A stretch of 64,000 nt of DNA, taken from assembly GCA_003833135.1 (NCBI GenBank), contig QZLH01000010.1, positions 48,007 to 112,006 of the forward strand, read 5' to 3'. Of the stretch, positions 10,925 to 22,047 are shown piece after piece. Positions within the stretch are counted from its first letter, which is position 1, and each line of letters starts with the position of its first letter. The notes under the pieces are model-generated. The model did no database searches. It saw only the letters and a list, made by a program, of their open reading frames with translations, and had not been told where the DNA came from. Source of the DNA: Oehlia diaphana. Taxonomy: Eukaryota > Glomeromycota > Glomeromycetes > Glomerales > Glomeraceae. The position numbers were made by a program, and so were the translations under genes.

Positions 10925-13900
10925 TTAAGAAAATACATCTAATTGCTTTTTAACATCACTACAATATTTTATAATAGATTTATATTCAGATTTATATCTG
11001 TTATTAAATCCATGCTTTTCATTATCATATGAAGAATTCAATTCACTATCATCTCTTTCGTTAACTTTAATTTCTTCTTCTTCTGATAACAAATCATCTT
11101 TTAATAACATCCATCTAGCTTTGTTACATTTTGCTCTTTCATCTAATAACCAATTGACATACTCACTTTCCGATAACCTTCTATCAATAGAATTTATTAA
11201 TCGGAATGTTAATAATAAATCGTATCTTAATATTGCTACTTTTTTACGTGCAAATGATATTTCATCTGACATACGACGATGAAAATGAAGTAACCACGGA
11301 TATGGTGGACGTGTAATTCTCGTACTCAAAAATTGTTTGTAGCTAAAAAAAAAAAAATAAGTTATAAGAAGACTTCAAAAAATAAACTACCCATTAATAA
11401 TATTTTTAAGTACCTTGTAGGATCAACACCCTTTAGAGCTTTAGAACTTGTGTTCAACACATATTCTTCAATGTCACGAATATAAACTGCAGGTGGTGTA
11501 GCATTTGTTCTGAAATTTTCTGTAGCTGTAATCGATGGAGCATTATATCCAGTTCCCATTAATAAATAAATATTGAATAGTAATGATAATGTTAAAATAA
11601 TTCCAACTATTCTAATAGATGACAAGTTGGTTAAAATTTCAATAAAAGCTGAAATTGACTTGTCCAATAATCCTATTAAATTTTCCATAGTTAATAAATT
11701 TGCCTTTTTTGATCTTTTTTGTTCATTAGGTGGACCAGCTTTGTTTGCTGATGTCCCAGCTGTTTGCAACTCTTCACCACTTATTAATTTTGTTCGTGGT
11801 TTATGATGACGATGGGAGTGAGAACGACGACGTAATGATGAAGCTGGGTGTGATCTTGGTGAACTTGGATCTAAAAGCTTACGCTGTGCTATATCTGCAT
11901 TAACCAAGGACATTATATCTGTTACGGTCTCTGATAAACCTGTCATTGTAGCTTTCCGAATTAAAGGCTTAACCATTGGTGATTTGAGCCATTTAATACC
12001 GATATAGCAATTTAATTTGCAACTTGTTTTTGAAATATAAGTAATACAAAACTTGATCATTGGTATAAATGAATCATTATACGGGATATCTAATGCATTG
12101 GTTTGGCTTAAAACGCTGTAACAACTAGAATATACAACGAACAAATTTTTTAGAAAAAAATGAATGATTATTCCAAAATAATTACAAGCGCAGTAAAGAT
12201 AACTTACAGGTAATCATCGCGTTTCTTGCATATTTGAGTCTCTATACAATTACTTTCTTTCACTTTAGCTATCAGAAAAGTTGTAACCAAGTTATTAATA
12301 CGCGACGTTATATTAAAAGGTATTTAAACTAATTCATTAAAAGTAACCTACCCATAGGGTTATTAACAGGTATAATAAATTTAAATTCTCTCTTCCTTTC
12401 TCCGTTATCCATAACCCACGGTCCGCTATGTAATAACGTATTTCCTTTCTTTTTATGTAAACGAGACCATATCGTACTTTTCTCATCAAAAATCATATCA
12501 AAAAGTTTTTTAGCTGAAACAGGAAATTCATGTTCAACTTCAAATTTTTCAGGATGATCTGGACATTGACATTCAATAGGATCTTTAGGTGACGGAATAT
12601 TGGATGGGAGATCATCTTTTTTTTTAAAATAAAAAATTTTAAATGGCTTTTACGATATATTTTTTAAATTGTAATTTAAGTTATTTAAGTTAAAATGAAA
12701 ATAATATATTTCTACCTTCCGGTGACGGGATTATAATCATACTGGGTGTCCTTGGGGTGTTGGGACTACTTGTATATTAAAATAACAAAAAAGAATAAAT
12801 ATATGTAAACAAATTGTAAATTATTAATAAATACATTTTGTTATCTCCCTCATGTGAATCGTTAACAGAAATTCTATCGTGAGCAATAAGATCTTTATGA
12901 TCATCATCTAAATCTCCACTTTTTTGATCTTTCGCTTCCGTTTTTTCCAAAGGTTTTTCATCTATCATAGAATTCTCATCCTTTTGCTCTGTGTTCTTTT
13001 CGGACACGGTATCATTCTTTTCTTCATTTTTAGGTCCACTTTCTAATTTCCACACAGCATCAAATATATGTTGTAAAGATACCGACTATAATATAAATAA
13101 TTATGAATTTATTCAAAAGTAAAAATTATTATTAAAATGTTTATTAAATTTAACAAACCTTCTCTCCAGTAGAAAGTCTCCAGACTGTATGTGTCTTTTC
13201 ATAAAAGTCACCTTTAGCGTCTAAATATGTCTTAATTACATACTAATGAATAATAAAACGTTAAAATATTATGAGCAAAAATTTATGAACATAATTTTAA
13301 AATTAAAGCAAAATAAATCCGAAGTAATTACATTTTGATTATTAGTGTTATCGATAAACTCTACAATTTGTTGTGTGTCGGTTGTCTTATAAACAATTGA
13401 TTTAATATCTCGCCAACTAATCCAAAACTGTAAAAATAAAAAAATTCAATATAAAAGAAATAAGAAGTTTATCATGAACATAAATTGTGTCTTACCATAT
13501 TTATGACACTCATCACCGTGGAATAAAAATAAAGTTTATCTTGTGTGATATATGCACGCCCTTTGAATAACATATTATCCTTATACCATGCACAATTAAA
13601 AACTAAGAGGAGGAGAATTAATTAATTATATTAGATTAAAAAGTTCATAAAGTAATAAAGTTAATTATAACTTACTATCTAATGCGTATTCGGCCTCAGT
13701 CGCACAGGAAAACAATATATGTAATTGCACATTATGAAGTAATAAGTTATGAGGATATTCAACAATAGACCCGTCAACACCAGACCCAACAGGCCCACTT
13801 CCGTTACGTTTAGTTCCATCTCCATCAGCTTCTTCATCCTCTTGTGCGTTACCCGTATTCATTATTAGATTCACAGCAGGCATTGCCCAATTCAACGTTC

Positions 13901-16252
13901 CCCAGAAATTTTGCTGATTAGCAGATGTTGAGGATTTCTCATTAGAGGATGATTGTGTAGTTGAAGATGAAGTTGTAACTGCATTATTATTCGTGGGAGG
14001 CGTCATCGACCCTTTTGAAGAAACACTATTATAATTATGATGTGCTAATTGAGATCTTGGATTAGGTAGATTAGACACTGATGTTGCTCGCTTTTTTGTT
14101 AACAAATTTGAATTACTTCGCTTGGTTTCCAAGGGTGGAGGTGGAGAAACTAACGAAGACGTAATTTTTAAGTCTGACGTTGAATTACCATCAATTTTAT
14201 GACTTTCAGCAGAGTTAGATGAAGAAGCTTTATTAGTATCATGATCTCCCTCATTGGTGATAGATACATGTTGTTCATCCTCTGTTTCTTTATTAGGATT
14301 CACAGAGGCAGTAGAAGAGGAAGAATCAACTGATGAACGAAAAGCGTGACGTTTCGCGTTCTCAAATGCACTTATCCAATCTTTTAATTCTGTTTCGGTC
14401 TCAGCCTGCAGTATATATGTGGTCCTTTTAAATAAAATAACTTTTTTAATCACAGGAATGTTTCGAGAATTGTTAAACAAAATATTACATACTGTTTAGC
14501 ACCATAAAAGACTTCAAAACAGAATCTTCTATCATGAGATGTATCTATCCGTACTTCGCATAAAAGTACACCAATTCTTTCACTCTCTTCGATAACTGAA
14601 CGATTTTTACCATGTCCAACAGATGTCCACCAGAATATTCCATCTTTTAAATAAAAATACTTCCTGACCCAGGTATTTTTTCCGTTAGTGCGCATAAATA
14701 AATAGCCTTGCTTGGCAGGTGTTTCATTTGACATAGATGCTGGTGAAGGCGGGTGAGTTATTTGTAACGAATCGGAATTAGGATGAATAGTCATTCCACC
14801 GTCTGTATACTTTGTTAAGTTCCGACGTGGTTTATTTGAATTAATAGCTTCCTATAATTTAATTCAATAAACAATTTTAATTTCATATTGTATATCAAAT
14901 TATTTGATTATTTGAATATTAACCTCCTCTAATTTTTTCCGTAAATCTTGAAGTAGAGGATTTTGACTCTCACACGTTTTCTTGCTCTAATAATAATTAT
15001 AATTATAAATTAATATATAATTTATATAATTTAAAAACATTTAAATATTAGTAAAATAAAAAGGCCGCCCGTACTTCCGACAACCATCCTTTTAATCTTT
15101 CCAACTGATTCTCTGACCCTTTATGTACGATTAGACTTGATTCATGCATATCTAAATGCATAAATGTACTGGTCAAGAACTAGTACAAAAAATTAATAAT
15201 TAATATATTAATAATATTAAGAATTAAATTTAAGTGGAAATTTCTTATAAGTAAAGTATTACTAACTTGTTCCATTACTAAATGATCTATAGATGTTCTA
15301 AATTGAACGATTTTAAGTGTATAATCTAATGCTGTTTTAATATAATTTTTTCGAACTTCATATAATTGAAACGCATCCTACAAAAAAAAATAATGATTTA
15401 ATAAATTATTTAAATAATAATCAATCAATCAAAATAATCCTCTCTAATTCAAACCTCTCGCAATGCACTGGCTTCCTTATTTTTTGATTGGGAAGTATAT
15501 TTTGCTAGCATACTATCATATCTTTCAAGTATCCGCTCATAACTACGACGTGCTTCCTATATTGATTAGTCTGATTTGTTAATATCGAAATATCGAATAA
15601 TTGAAAATAATATAAGATGAAATGTACCTTGAATTCTTTTAGATCATTTCTTATGAAGTGTGAAATTGGCTGTAGTAATTTTTCATCAATGTCATTTACC
15701 TAATTAAAAATTGTACAAACAATTAATTTCTATAATCAAAATTTAGTTTGTTGATTGATATAATAATCTCTTTTTTTTACCAATTTTGCTTTAAATGCGT
15801 AAGTTGTCTGCAAAATATCAGCAAAAATTCTAGCTGCAGTAAGTGTAAAATCTCGATCTATTCATTAATAATTGGATATTGTTTAATTACTAAGTAAAAA
15901 ATAATTAAATCGATTTAAAATTTTACCTAATAATGATTCTTCACTTGGAATTAACGTTGCTTTCTTTGCCAGGTTATTACTCGCTTCATTTAATTCTATC
16001 AGATAATCAAATTAGTTTATTATCTGGGAATATCTATTCTTTTCTGACGGAAAACTTACTGATAGATTCCTCCGAATACGATTTTATTGCTTTAAATAGC
16101 GCATCAAGCCATTTTTCAAAATGGTCAATTTGTTCTTCGAATTTTTTTACATTTGCCCGAAAGTTTGGGGTGTCGTGAACGGCTTCTCGAGGGTTTAAGC
16201 TATCGATAACAGATTCTGCTGGCAACGGAGGTGTCACAAGTATTGAAGACAT
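10925..16252 (-). CDS. Sip3/Ysp1-type LAM lipid-transfer protein (BAR-PH-GRAM-VASt-TM)
   Basis: Nineteen exons join in frame to 1313 aa: 16060-16252, 15927-15995, 15781-15857, 15628-15699, 15455-15556, 15267-15377, 15075-15179, 14924-14986, 14493-14851, 13676-14424, 13496-13602, 13332-13427, 13159-13242, 12835-13085, 12716-12765, 12352-12615, 12208-12268, 11414-12124, 10925-11342. Residues about 20-265 form a helical BAR domain. A PH domain at about 310-410 starts KQGYLFMR, keeps WVRKYFYL and ends in an ELKDWISAFENA helix. A Ser/Asn-rich linker follows. A GRAM-like module at about 615-730 (ACAWYKDNMLFKGR-like start, WRDIKSIV) comes next. A VASt domain at about 830-1015 (KFEVEHEFPVSAKKLF, GPWVMDNGERKREF) precedes a membrane helix near 1107-1127 (IRIVGIILTLSLLFNIYLLMG). 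This is the architecture of yeast Ysp1/Sip3 (LAM family), ER-anchored sterol-transfer proteins at membrane contacts. ATG 16252 is the first in frame. Confidence 0.93.
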
Positions 16253-17301
16253 TTTAAAAGCTCGCAATTTTAAAAAGATTATTTACAAAAAATGAATATT
16301 TTACCAAAAAAAATTTCTGGTAAATTCTCACGGGTATTACTAATTAATACGCCTCACCCACAAGCTTTACTTTAAATTATTAATTCTTAAAATTTAGCTA
16401 TGCAGATTCGCATCATAACCTTTTACGCATGATATCACTAACATAAATAACATAAAAAAAGGCATTGATCATTGTAGAATGACAAAAGATTGCGAAAATC
16501 CAAATATCAAAATCGTATACTAAAACTAATAAATTTTTCATTGGCTAATTTGATTCTACGTTTAACAAATCCCCTTTCCCCCTCAAAATAAACATAATCC
16601 TTTCTTCCTTTTCAATGTCACAAAGATTTAACTTTATAATGTAAACTACTCCCTTTATTTTCAGAATAAAAGACTTGTAATTTTTCCCATCTCCTTTTTT
16701 TTAATATTGTTATTGGAACGGCCTAATTTGCCAAAATCTTCTTTCATACATTACCTTCGTATTGAAAGTTACTTGTAATATAATGTACATAAAATCTCGC
16801 AAAATTCTGGGACTGTGTGGTTAAATAGTAAAAATTATAAATATTTTGCTTTATCAATTGTATATAATAGAAAGACCTCCTTGACATTTGTAATCAGTCG
16901 ATTAAAATTGCTGCAATGGATTCGATTGTTATAGGAAATAAATGTGATGTTCTTCGATCTTCACATCTTTACCACATATCAATTTCGCGAACTTTAGATT
17001 TAACTATTGAACGATAAAGTATATGCCTTTACTGAGGGATCAATAAATGTAAATTGCCGTGTTACCGTGCAATAGATAAAGTTAATTCAATCCCGGTCAA
17101 GTTACCAGAAGCGGGCAGATTCACGTTACCGACGACCTATTGTTGGATAGTACTCGTTCCATGTTCTGGATGCTCTTTACGAACTATATCTACGGGGGTA
17201 TGTTCCTTTTGGGCCCCTATCAACCTGGTGATTCTTTTACAAACCACTCGCAAAATTAGTGATTCTCATCGACAACTTCTAGACTATTTCCCACTTATGG
17301 A
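16253..17301. other. Intergenic between LAM gene and RasGAP repeat array
   Basis: Carries the promoter of the minus-strand lipid-transfer gene. At about 17050-17300 composition becomes less AT-rich and a plus-strand frame of some 100 codons is open; it resembles no family I know and runs into the repeat array at its end, so I do not call it a gene. Confidence 0.5.
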
Positions 17302-17696
17302 TGAACGAGTTATAGGTCCTTCCAATATTGTGATTCGTTTTTTTCCGTCAATCTGCCGTATATAATTATCATGTGACCTGCCAACTTCGTTAAATGATTG
17401 AAACTGTTTTACAAAATTTTTTTTTTTATAATTGTTTAACTTGATTAATTGTGTAAATAAATAAATAAATAATACTTTTAAAATTTATGGTAATCATGGA
17501 ACAATTTATTCAATTGAATAACTGTCGTAGTCTTAAGTCGTAACGCAAATTTCGCACGAAGCGGATCAAATTTAAACCAATTAAAGAGATTTTTCATTTG
17601 CAAATTTAATGCAAAATGTTGTATACCATTTGTACCATCATCAGTTATTAATTTATTTATTTCATTAAATATATAGAAATCATATTTATATCAAAA

Positions 17697-18531
17697 ATGA
17701 AAGATGGATACTAAAATGATACTATCTTTAATAAATAGGATAGGTTCAAAGTTACCATGTAAAAGTGGAAAAAAGCTAGAAACTTTAGAAGCAGATGGCT
17801 TAATTCAACAATTTGTAAATGCCCTTGTTGATTTATCCCGATTTAAGGCACCATTGCATATAATTTAACCGGACTTTTAGAAAAAATCTCGAAGGTAATA
17901 TCATTTTAAATAATTAAAGTTCTGGATCAATGTTTATTAATTTTTTAAATACTCTATAGCATACTCAAACATATAAAGATTTACCTTCAAACGATGTATT
18001 ACAATCACAACTATTTATTTTAAAAATTCTATCAGAATGCATGACTAATCATTGGAAATTTTGTCAAGGGACATCAGTAGAATCACTATCTAAAGAAACT
18101 TCAACTAAAGAATCATTAAATACTTCAAATACGTCAAGTTCGACAAATTCATTAAATACTTCAAATACACCAAATACGTCAAGTTCATCAAATCTATCCT
18201 TTAAATTACCAAAATCATGGGATGATCTACCACCTTTAGATGATAATTTAGCAGTATTTATTCTAAAAGTTTTATCTCGATTTCTTTATCAAATGGATTC
18301 TTTAAAAGATTATAACCCAAACGTTCATAATGGACCAAGTGGAGGAAAAGAATCTCCTAACCATAATGTTCAAGCTGCTTGGTCTCCTGCAACATACGAA
18401 TTAGTTAGTGAAATATTTAAAAGTACTAGACGAGTGACATTTTATATTGAACGTTCCAATAGTGCGATAGTTCAGACGAATCCACCATTCGTTTCTATTT
18501 GTCAATCCGCCGGACATGATATCATGTGACT
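17697..18531 (+). pseudogene. Dead 5' copy A of the RasGAP gene
   Basis: Matches exon 1, intron 1 and the first part of exon 2 of the gene at 22048. One extra G after the seventh base of the reading frame shifts it (the frame reads MKDGY then stop). A second ATG at 17704 restores the frame, but a small deletion near 17848 shifts it again. The exon-2 part (18041 onward) is open and very similar (SRFLYQMDSL, NVQAAWSPATYELVSEIFKS), then reads through the duplication junction at 18447/18448 into unrelated upstream DNA and stops at about 18529. It cannot make a RasGAP. Confidence 0.88.
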
Positions 18532-19006
18532 TGACAACTTTGCAAAATTTTTTTTTATAATTGTTTAACTTGATTAATTGTATAAATAAATAAATAAATA
18601 AATATTATTAACGAAATGCTTTAAAATTTAAGGTAATCATGACAACCTTTTTTTTATTTATTCAAATTGAATAAATGTCGTAGTCGTAACACAATTTCAC
18701 ATCAAATTTAAACCAATTAAAGAGATTTTTCATTTGCAAATTTTTAAGATGCAAAATGTGTAACATTTGTAATATTATTAATCCTAACGTGTATGTATGT
18801 ATGTACGAATAAAGAAAGAAACGACTTTTGAAAAAATTTAGAGCAATCATTTTATTATATTCTTAATCATTATTTTTTTTCCATAAACTCTTTCTTTTAT
18901 AATGCTTTAAGTTTTTTTTGTTATATAGTCAACTATTCATTAAATCAAATTTATATACAGAAACATATTTATTTCAAAATGAAAGTTAATAAAATGATAT
19001 CTTTAA

Positions 19007-20024
19007 TTGCCGATTCGTCTAAGAACGGCACTGCGTTACTAATAAAATTCGGGGTTAAATTTGCCGATTTTGTGCTAGAACACAATCTTCAGAAAAGGAT
19101 ATTTTCATAGACAACATATTAANNNNNNNNNNNNNNNNNNNNNNNNNNNNNNNNNNNNNNNNNNNNNNNNNNNNNNNNNNNNNNNNNNNNNNNNNNNNNN
19201 NNNNNNNNNNNNNNNNNNNNNNNNNNNNNNNNNNNNNNNNNNNNNNNNNNNNNNNNNNNNNNNNNNNNNNNNNNNNNNNNNNNNNNNNNNNNNNNNNNNN
19301 NNNNNNNNNNNNNNNNNNNNNNNNNNNNNNNNNNNNNNNNNNNNNNNNNNNNNNNNNNNNNNNNNNNNNNNNNNNNNNNNNNNNNNNNNNNNNNNNNNNN
19401 NNNNNNNNNNNNNNNNNNNNNNNNNNNNNNNNNNNNNNNNNNNNNNNNNNNNNNNNNNNNNNNNNNNNNNNNNNNNNNNNNNNNNNNNNNNNNNNNNNNN
19501 NNNNNNNNNNNNNNNNNNNNNNNNNNNNNNNNNNNNNNNNNNNNNNNNNNNNNNNNNNNNNNNNNNNNNNNNNNNNNNNNNNNNNNNNNNNNNNNNNNNN
19601 NNNNNNNNNNNNNNNNNNNNNNNNNNNNNNNNNNNNNNNNNNNNNNNNNNNNNNNNNNNNNNNNNNNNNNNNNNNNNNNNNNNNNNNNNNNNNNNNNNNN
19701 NNNNNNNNNNNNNNNNNNNNNNNNNNNNNNNNNNNNNNNNNNNNNNNNNNNTTACACCTTAAAATGTAAGAAATTTCAATATTTTATTTTACTATATTAT
19801 GTTATTTACATTATAAACATATATTTTTTGGCTTTCTAAGCTTTTTTTAAAGACTTTTTTTTTATAGAACTAGTAAAAAATTGAAGGGTACTTTTATTTG
19901 TGAAATGGGTGAAATGGGTGAAAGTTTATCCCGCGCGTGAGATGTAAAAAACGGGTTTTTTTATTATCGTTAATATCCCCGAATTTTATTAGTAACGCAG
20001 TGCCGATTTTAGACGGATTGGCAA
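19007..20024. mobile_element. piggyBac-like element with TTAA target duplication (contains the N gap)
   Basis: The left end TTGCCGATTCGTCTAAGAAC and the right end (reverse complement TTGCCAATCCGTCTAAAATC) form inverted repeats of about 48 bases that extend inward to ...AATAAAATTCGGGG. The element is flanked by TTAA on both sides (19003-19006 and 20025-20028), and the undisturbed copies show a single TTAA at this site. Exact insertion at TTAA is the hallmark of piggyBac-superfamily elements. The visible interior has no transposase frame, but 629 bases are Ns, so it may be autonomous or not. It contains a short tandem repeat GAAATGGGT near 19900. Confidence 0.85.
19123..19751. other. Assembly gap (629 N)
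   Basis: Run of N inside the TTAA-flanked element. True length and content are unknown. Confidence 1.
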
Positions 20025-20481
20025 TTAATAGATATAATAGGTTTAAAGTTACCATGTAAAAATGGGAAAATGGAAAAACTTTAGAAGCAGATGTCTTAAT
20101 TCAACATATTGTAAATGCCATTATTGATTTATCCCGATTTAAATTTGGCACAATTGACCAAACTTTTAGAAAGTATCTCGAAGGTAATATCATTTAAATA
20201 ATTATTTTAAAGTTTTGGATCAATATTTATTAATTTTTTAAATGCTCTATAGCATACTCAAACATACCTTCTAACGATATCAGCATGATGACTAATCAGG
20301 AAATTTTATCAAGGAACATCAGTAGAATCACCATCTAAAGAAACTTCGAACCATTATACTTCAAATACGTCAAGTCCGACAAGTTCATCAAGCCCATTAA
20401 ATGCTTCAAACACACCAAATACGTCAAGTTCATCAAATCCATCCTTCAAATTACCAAGGTCATGAGATACCTTTAAATGAT

Positions 20482-20622
20482 TTAGAACATTATTCTAATT
20501 AGTTTGATTTAAGGTTGCTTATCTGAAAACTCATTTGACCTAATACTAAAAGTTAAATTACTTATATAAACTAAAACTGCCAAAACGTTGAAATGTTAAA
20601 ATTAAAATCTACTGAAATGCCA
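20482..20622. other. Unclassified insertion in dead copy B
   Basis: About 141 bases that are absent from copies A and C at the same place. No clear inverted ends or target duplication could be seen, so its origin is undetermined. Confidence 0.55.
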
Positions 20623-20783
20623 TAATTTAGCAGTATTTATTCTAAAAGTCTTATCTCGATTTCTTTATCAAATGAATTCTTTAGAAGATTGTAACCAAAA
20701 CGAAAAGAATTTCCTATCCATAATGTTCAAGCTGCTTGGTCTCCTGCAACATATGATTTAGTTAGTGAAATATTTAAAAGTAC

Positions 20784-21031
20784 CATATATCGCAGTACCC
20801 CGGGTATTTTACAAATTTCGGAGGTTTGGCCCTGTACACCCCTCCCCCCCCCCCTATTACGCGAATTTTACTATTAATAGAAGTGTTTAAACTTATAAAA
20901 TAATTAGGGTATTGTTGCACGTCACACCTAAGATATTTGTTGGATTATTTAAATAGTCAAATCAACGAAGAATGTGACTTCTTTTTTGAGGGGTACTATA
21001 CATAAGGGGGTACTATGGCCCGTGATATACG
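20784..21031. mobile_element. MITE-like element with GTAC target duplication
   Basis: Inserted in the exon-2 part of dead copy B. GTAC lies on both sides (20780-20783 and 21032-21035) and once in copy A. Ends are imperfect inverted repeats: CATATATCGC on the left, CGTATATCAC as the reverse complement on the right, each followed by AGTACCCC at slightly different spacing. Contains a C-rich run near 20850. No coding frame. Confidence 0.75.
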
Positions 21032-21184
21032 GTACTAGACGAGTGATATTTTATATTGAACGAGTTTCCAATTTCCAATAGTACGATGAATTCACCATTC
21101 GTTTCTACCGTCAATCAGCCGGACATAATATCATGTGACTTGCCAACTTTGTTAAATGATTGTACAAAATTTTTTTTTACAATT

Positions 21185-21442
21185 AGGCCAGTTCATAATT
21201 GATTGAACGGGATATTTGGTCGGTTACCCTAAAAATTCAGAACAATAAATTTAACTGTAGAATGATCCACTGACCGTTCAACGTGAACCACCAAAAACGT
21301 AGGTCGTTTTGGTCGAGTAGACAAAAATACTGACAAAAATAAACAAAGTCATAACTATTAGTTACCTAATATTTATCAATCAAAATTGAACTTTGATCAT
21401 GAGATTAGTGTAACCTGACCAAAAACAATTATGAACTGGCCT
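21185..21442. mobile_element. MITE with perfect 17-bp inverted ends, ATT duplication
   Basis: AGGCCAGTTCATAATTG at 21185-21201 is matched exactly by its reverse complement at 21426-21442. ATT occurs directly outside each end, and the empty site is visible in units A and B (ATAATTGTTTAAC). The 258-bp length and absence of a coding frame make it a non-autonomous DNA element. It sits in the promoter-distal region of the live RasGAP gene, about 600 bases before its ATG. Confidence 0.88.
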
Positions 21443-22047
21443 ATTGTTTAATTTGATTAATTTGTATAAATAAATAATATTAACGAATTGCTTTAACTGT
21501 TCACAAGTGTTACATTGATCAGATCAAGTGAACCAAAATGTGTGACCTAAGAAAGTATTTAAGTTTAAAGTAATCATGGGTCGACTTTTTTTTGTTTATT
21601 CAAATTTGGCAAATAAAATAAATGATTGGTGTTATATGTTATTATGTTAGATCAAAAAACCGCATCTGTTTTTGAATAACTGTCGTGGTCGTAACACAAT
21701 TTCGCACGAGGCGGATCAAATTTAAACCAATTAAAGAGATTTTTCATTTGCAAATTTAGATGCAAATGTTGTGTAACATTTGTAAACATTATTAATTTAT
21801 TTATTTTACCTCCTAATCCCTAACATTTTAGTTTTGTAAAGTTGGAGGTTGTTTATTTCCCTACTCCTACGAATAAGAAAGAAACGACTTTTTGAACATT
21901 TAGAACACTCATTTTATTATATTTTTAATCATCATTTTTTTTTCATAAATTCACTTTTATAACGCTTTATCTTAAAAAATTTTTTTTGTTATATAGTCAA
22001 CTTTTCATTAAATCAAAATTTATATATAGAAACATATTTATTTCAAA

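Larger units (their letters stand above)
18979..21056 (+). pseudogene. Dead 5' copy B of the RasGAP gene, split by insertions
   Basis: Starts with an ATG equivalent to that at 22048. It is interrupted after eight codons by a TTAA-flanked element (19007-20024), continues from 20029 with several frameshifts and stops, carries a further insert of about 141 bases at 20482-20622, lacks part of the block coding for NPNVHNGPSGG, and is cut again by a GTAC-flanked element at 20784-21031. It is more decayed than copy A, so it is probably older or had more time under no selection. Confidence 0.88.

Noticed and set aside
11573..11806. Plus-strand frame of 77 codons
   Set aside because: Antisense shadow of the TM/VASt exon of the lipid-transfer gene, whose minus frame is fully explained.
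17054..17365. Plus-strand frame of about 100 codons in less AT-rich DNA
   Set aside because: No recognisable motif, extends across the boundary of the repeat array at 17302, no intron or start context. Kept only as a comment in the intergenic entry.
20849..20862. C-homopolymer run
   Set aside because: Interior of a MITE-like element; too short to interpret as a feature on its own.
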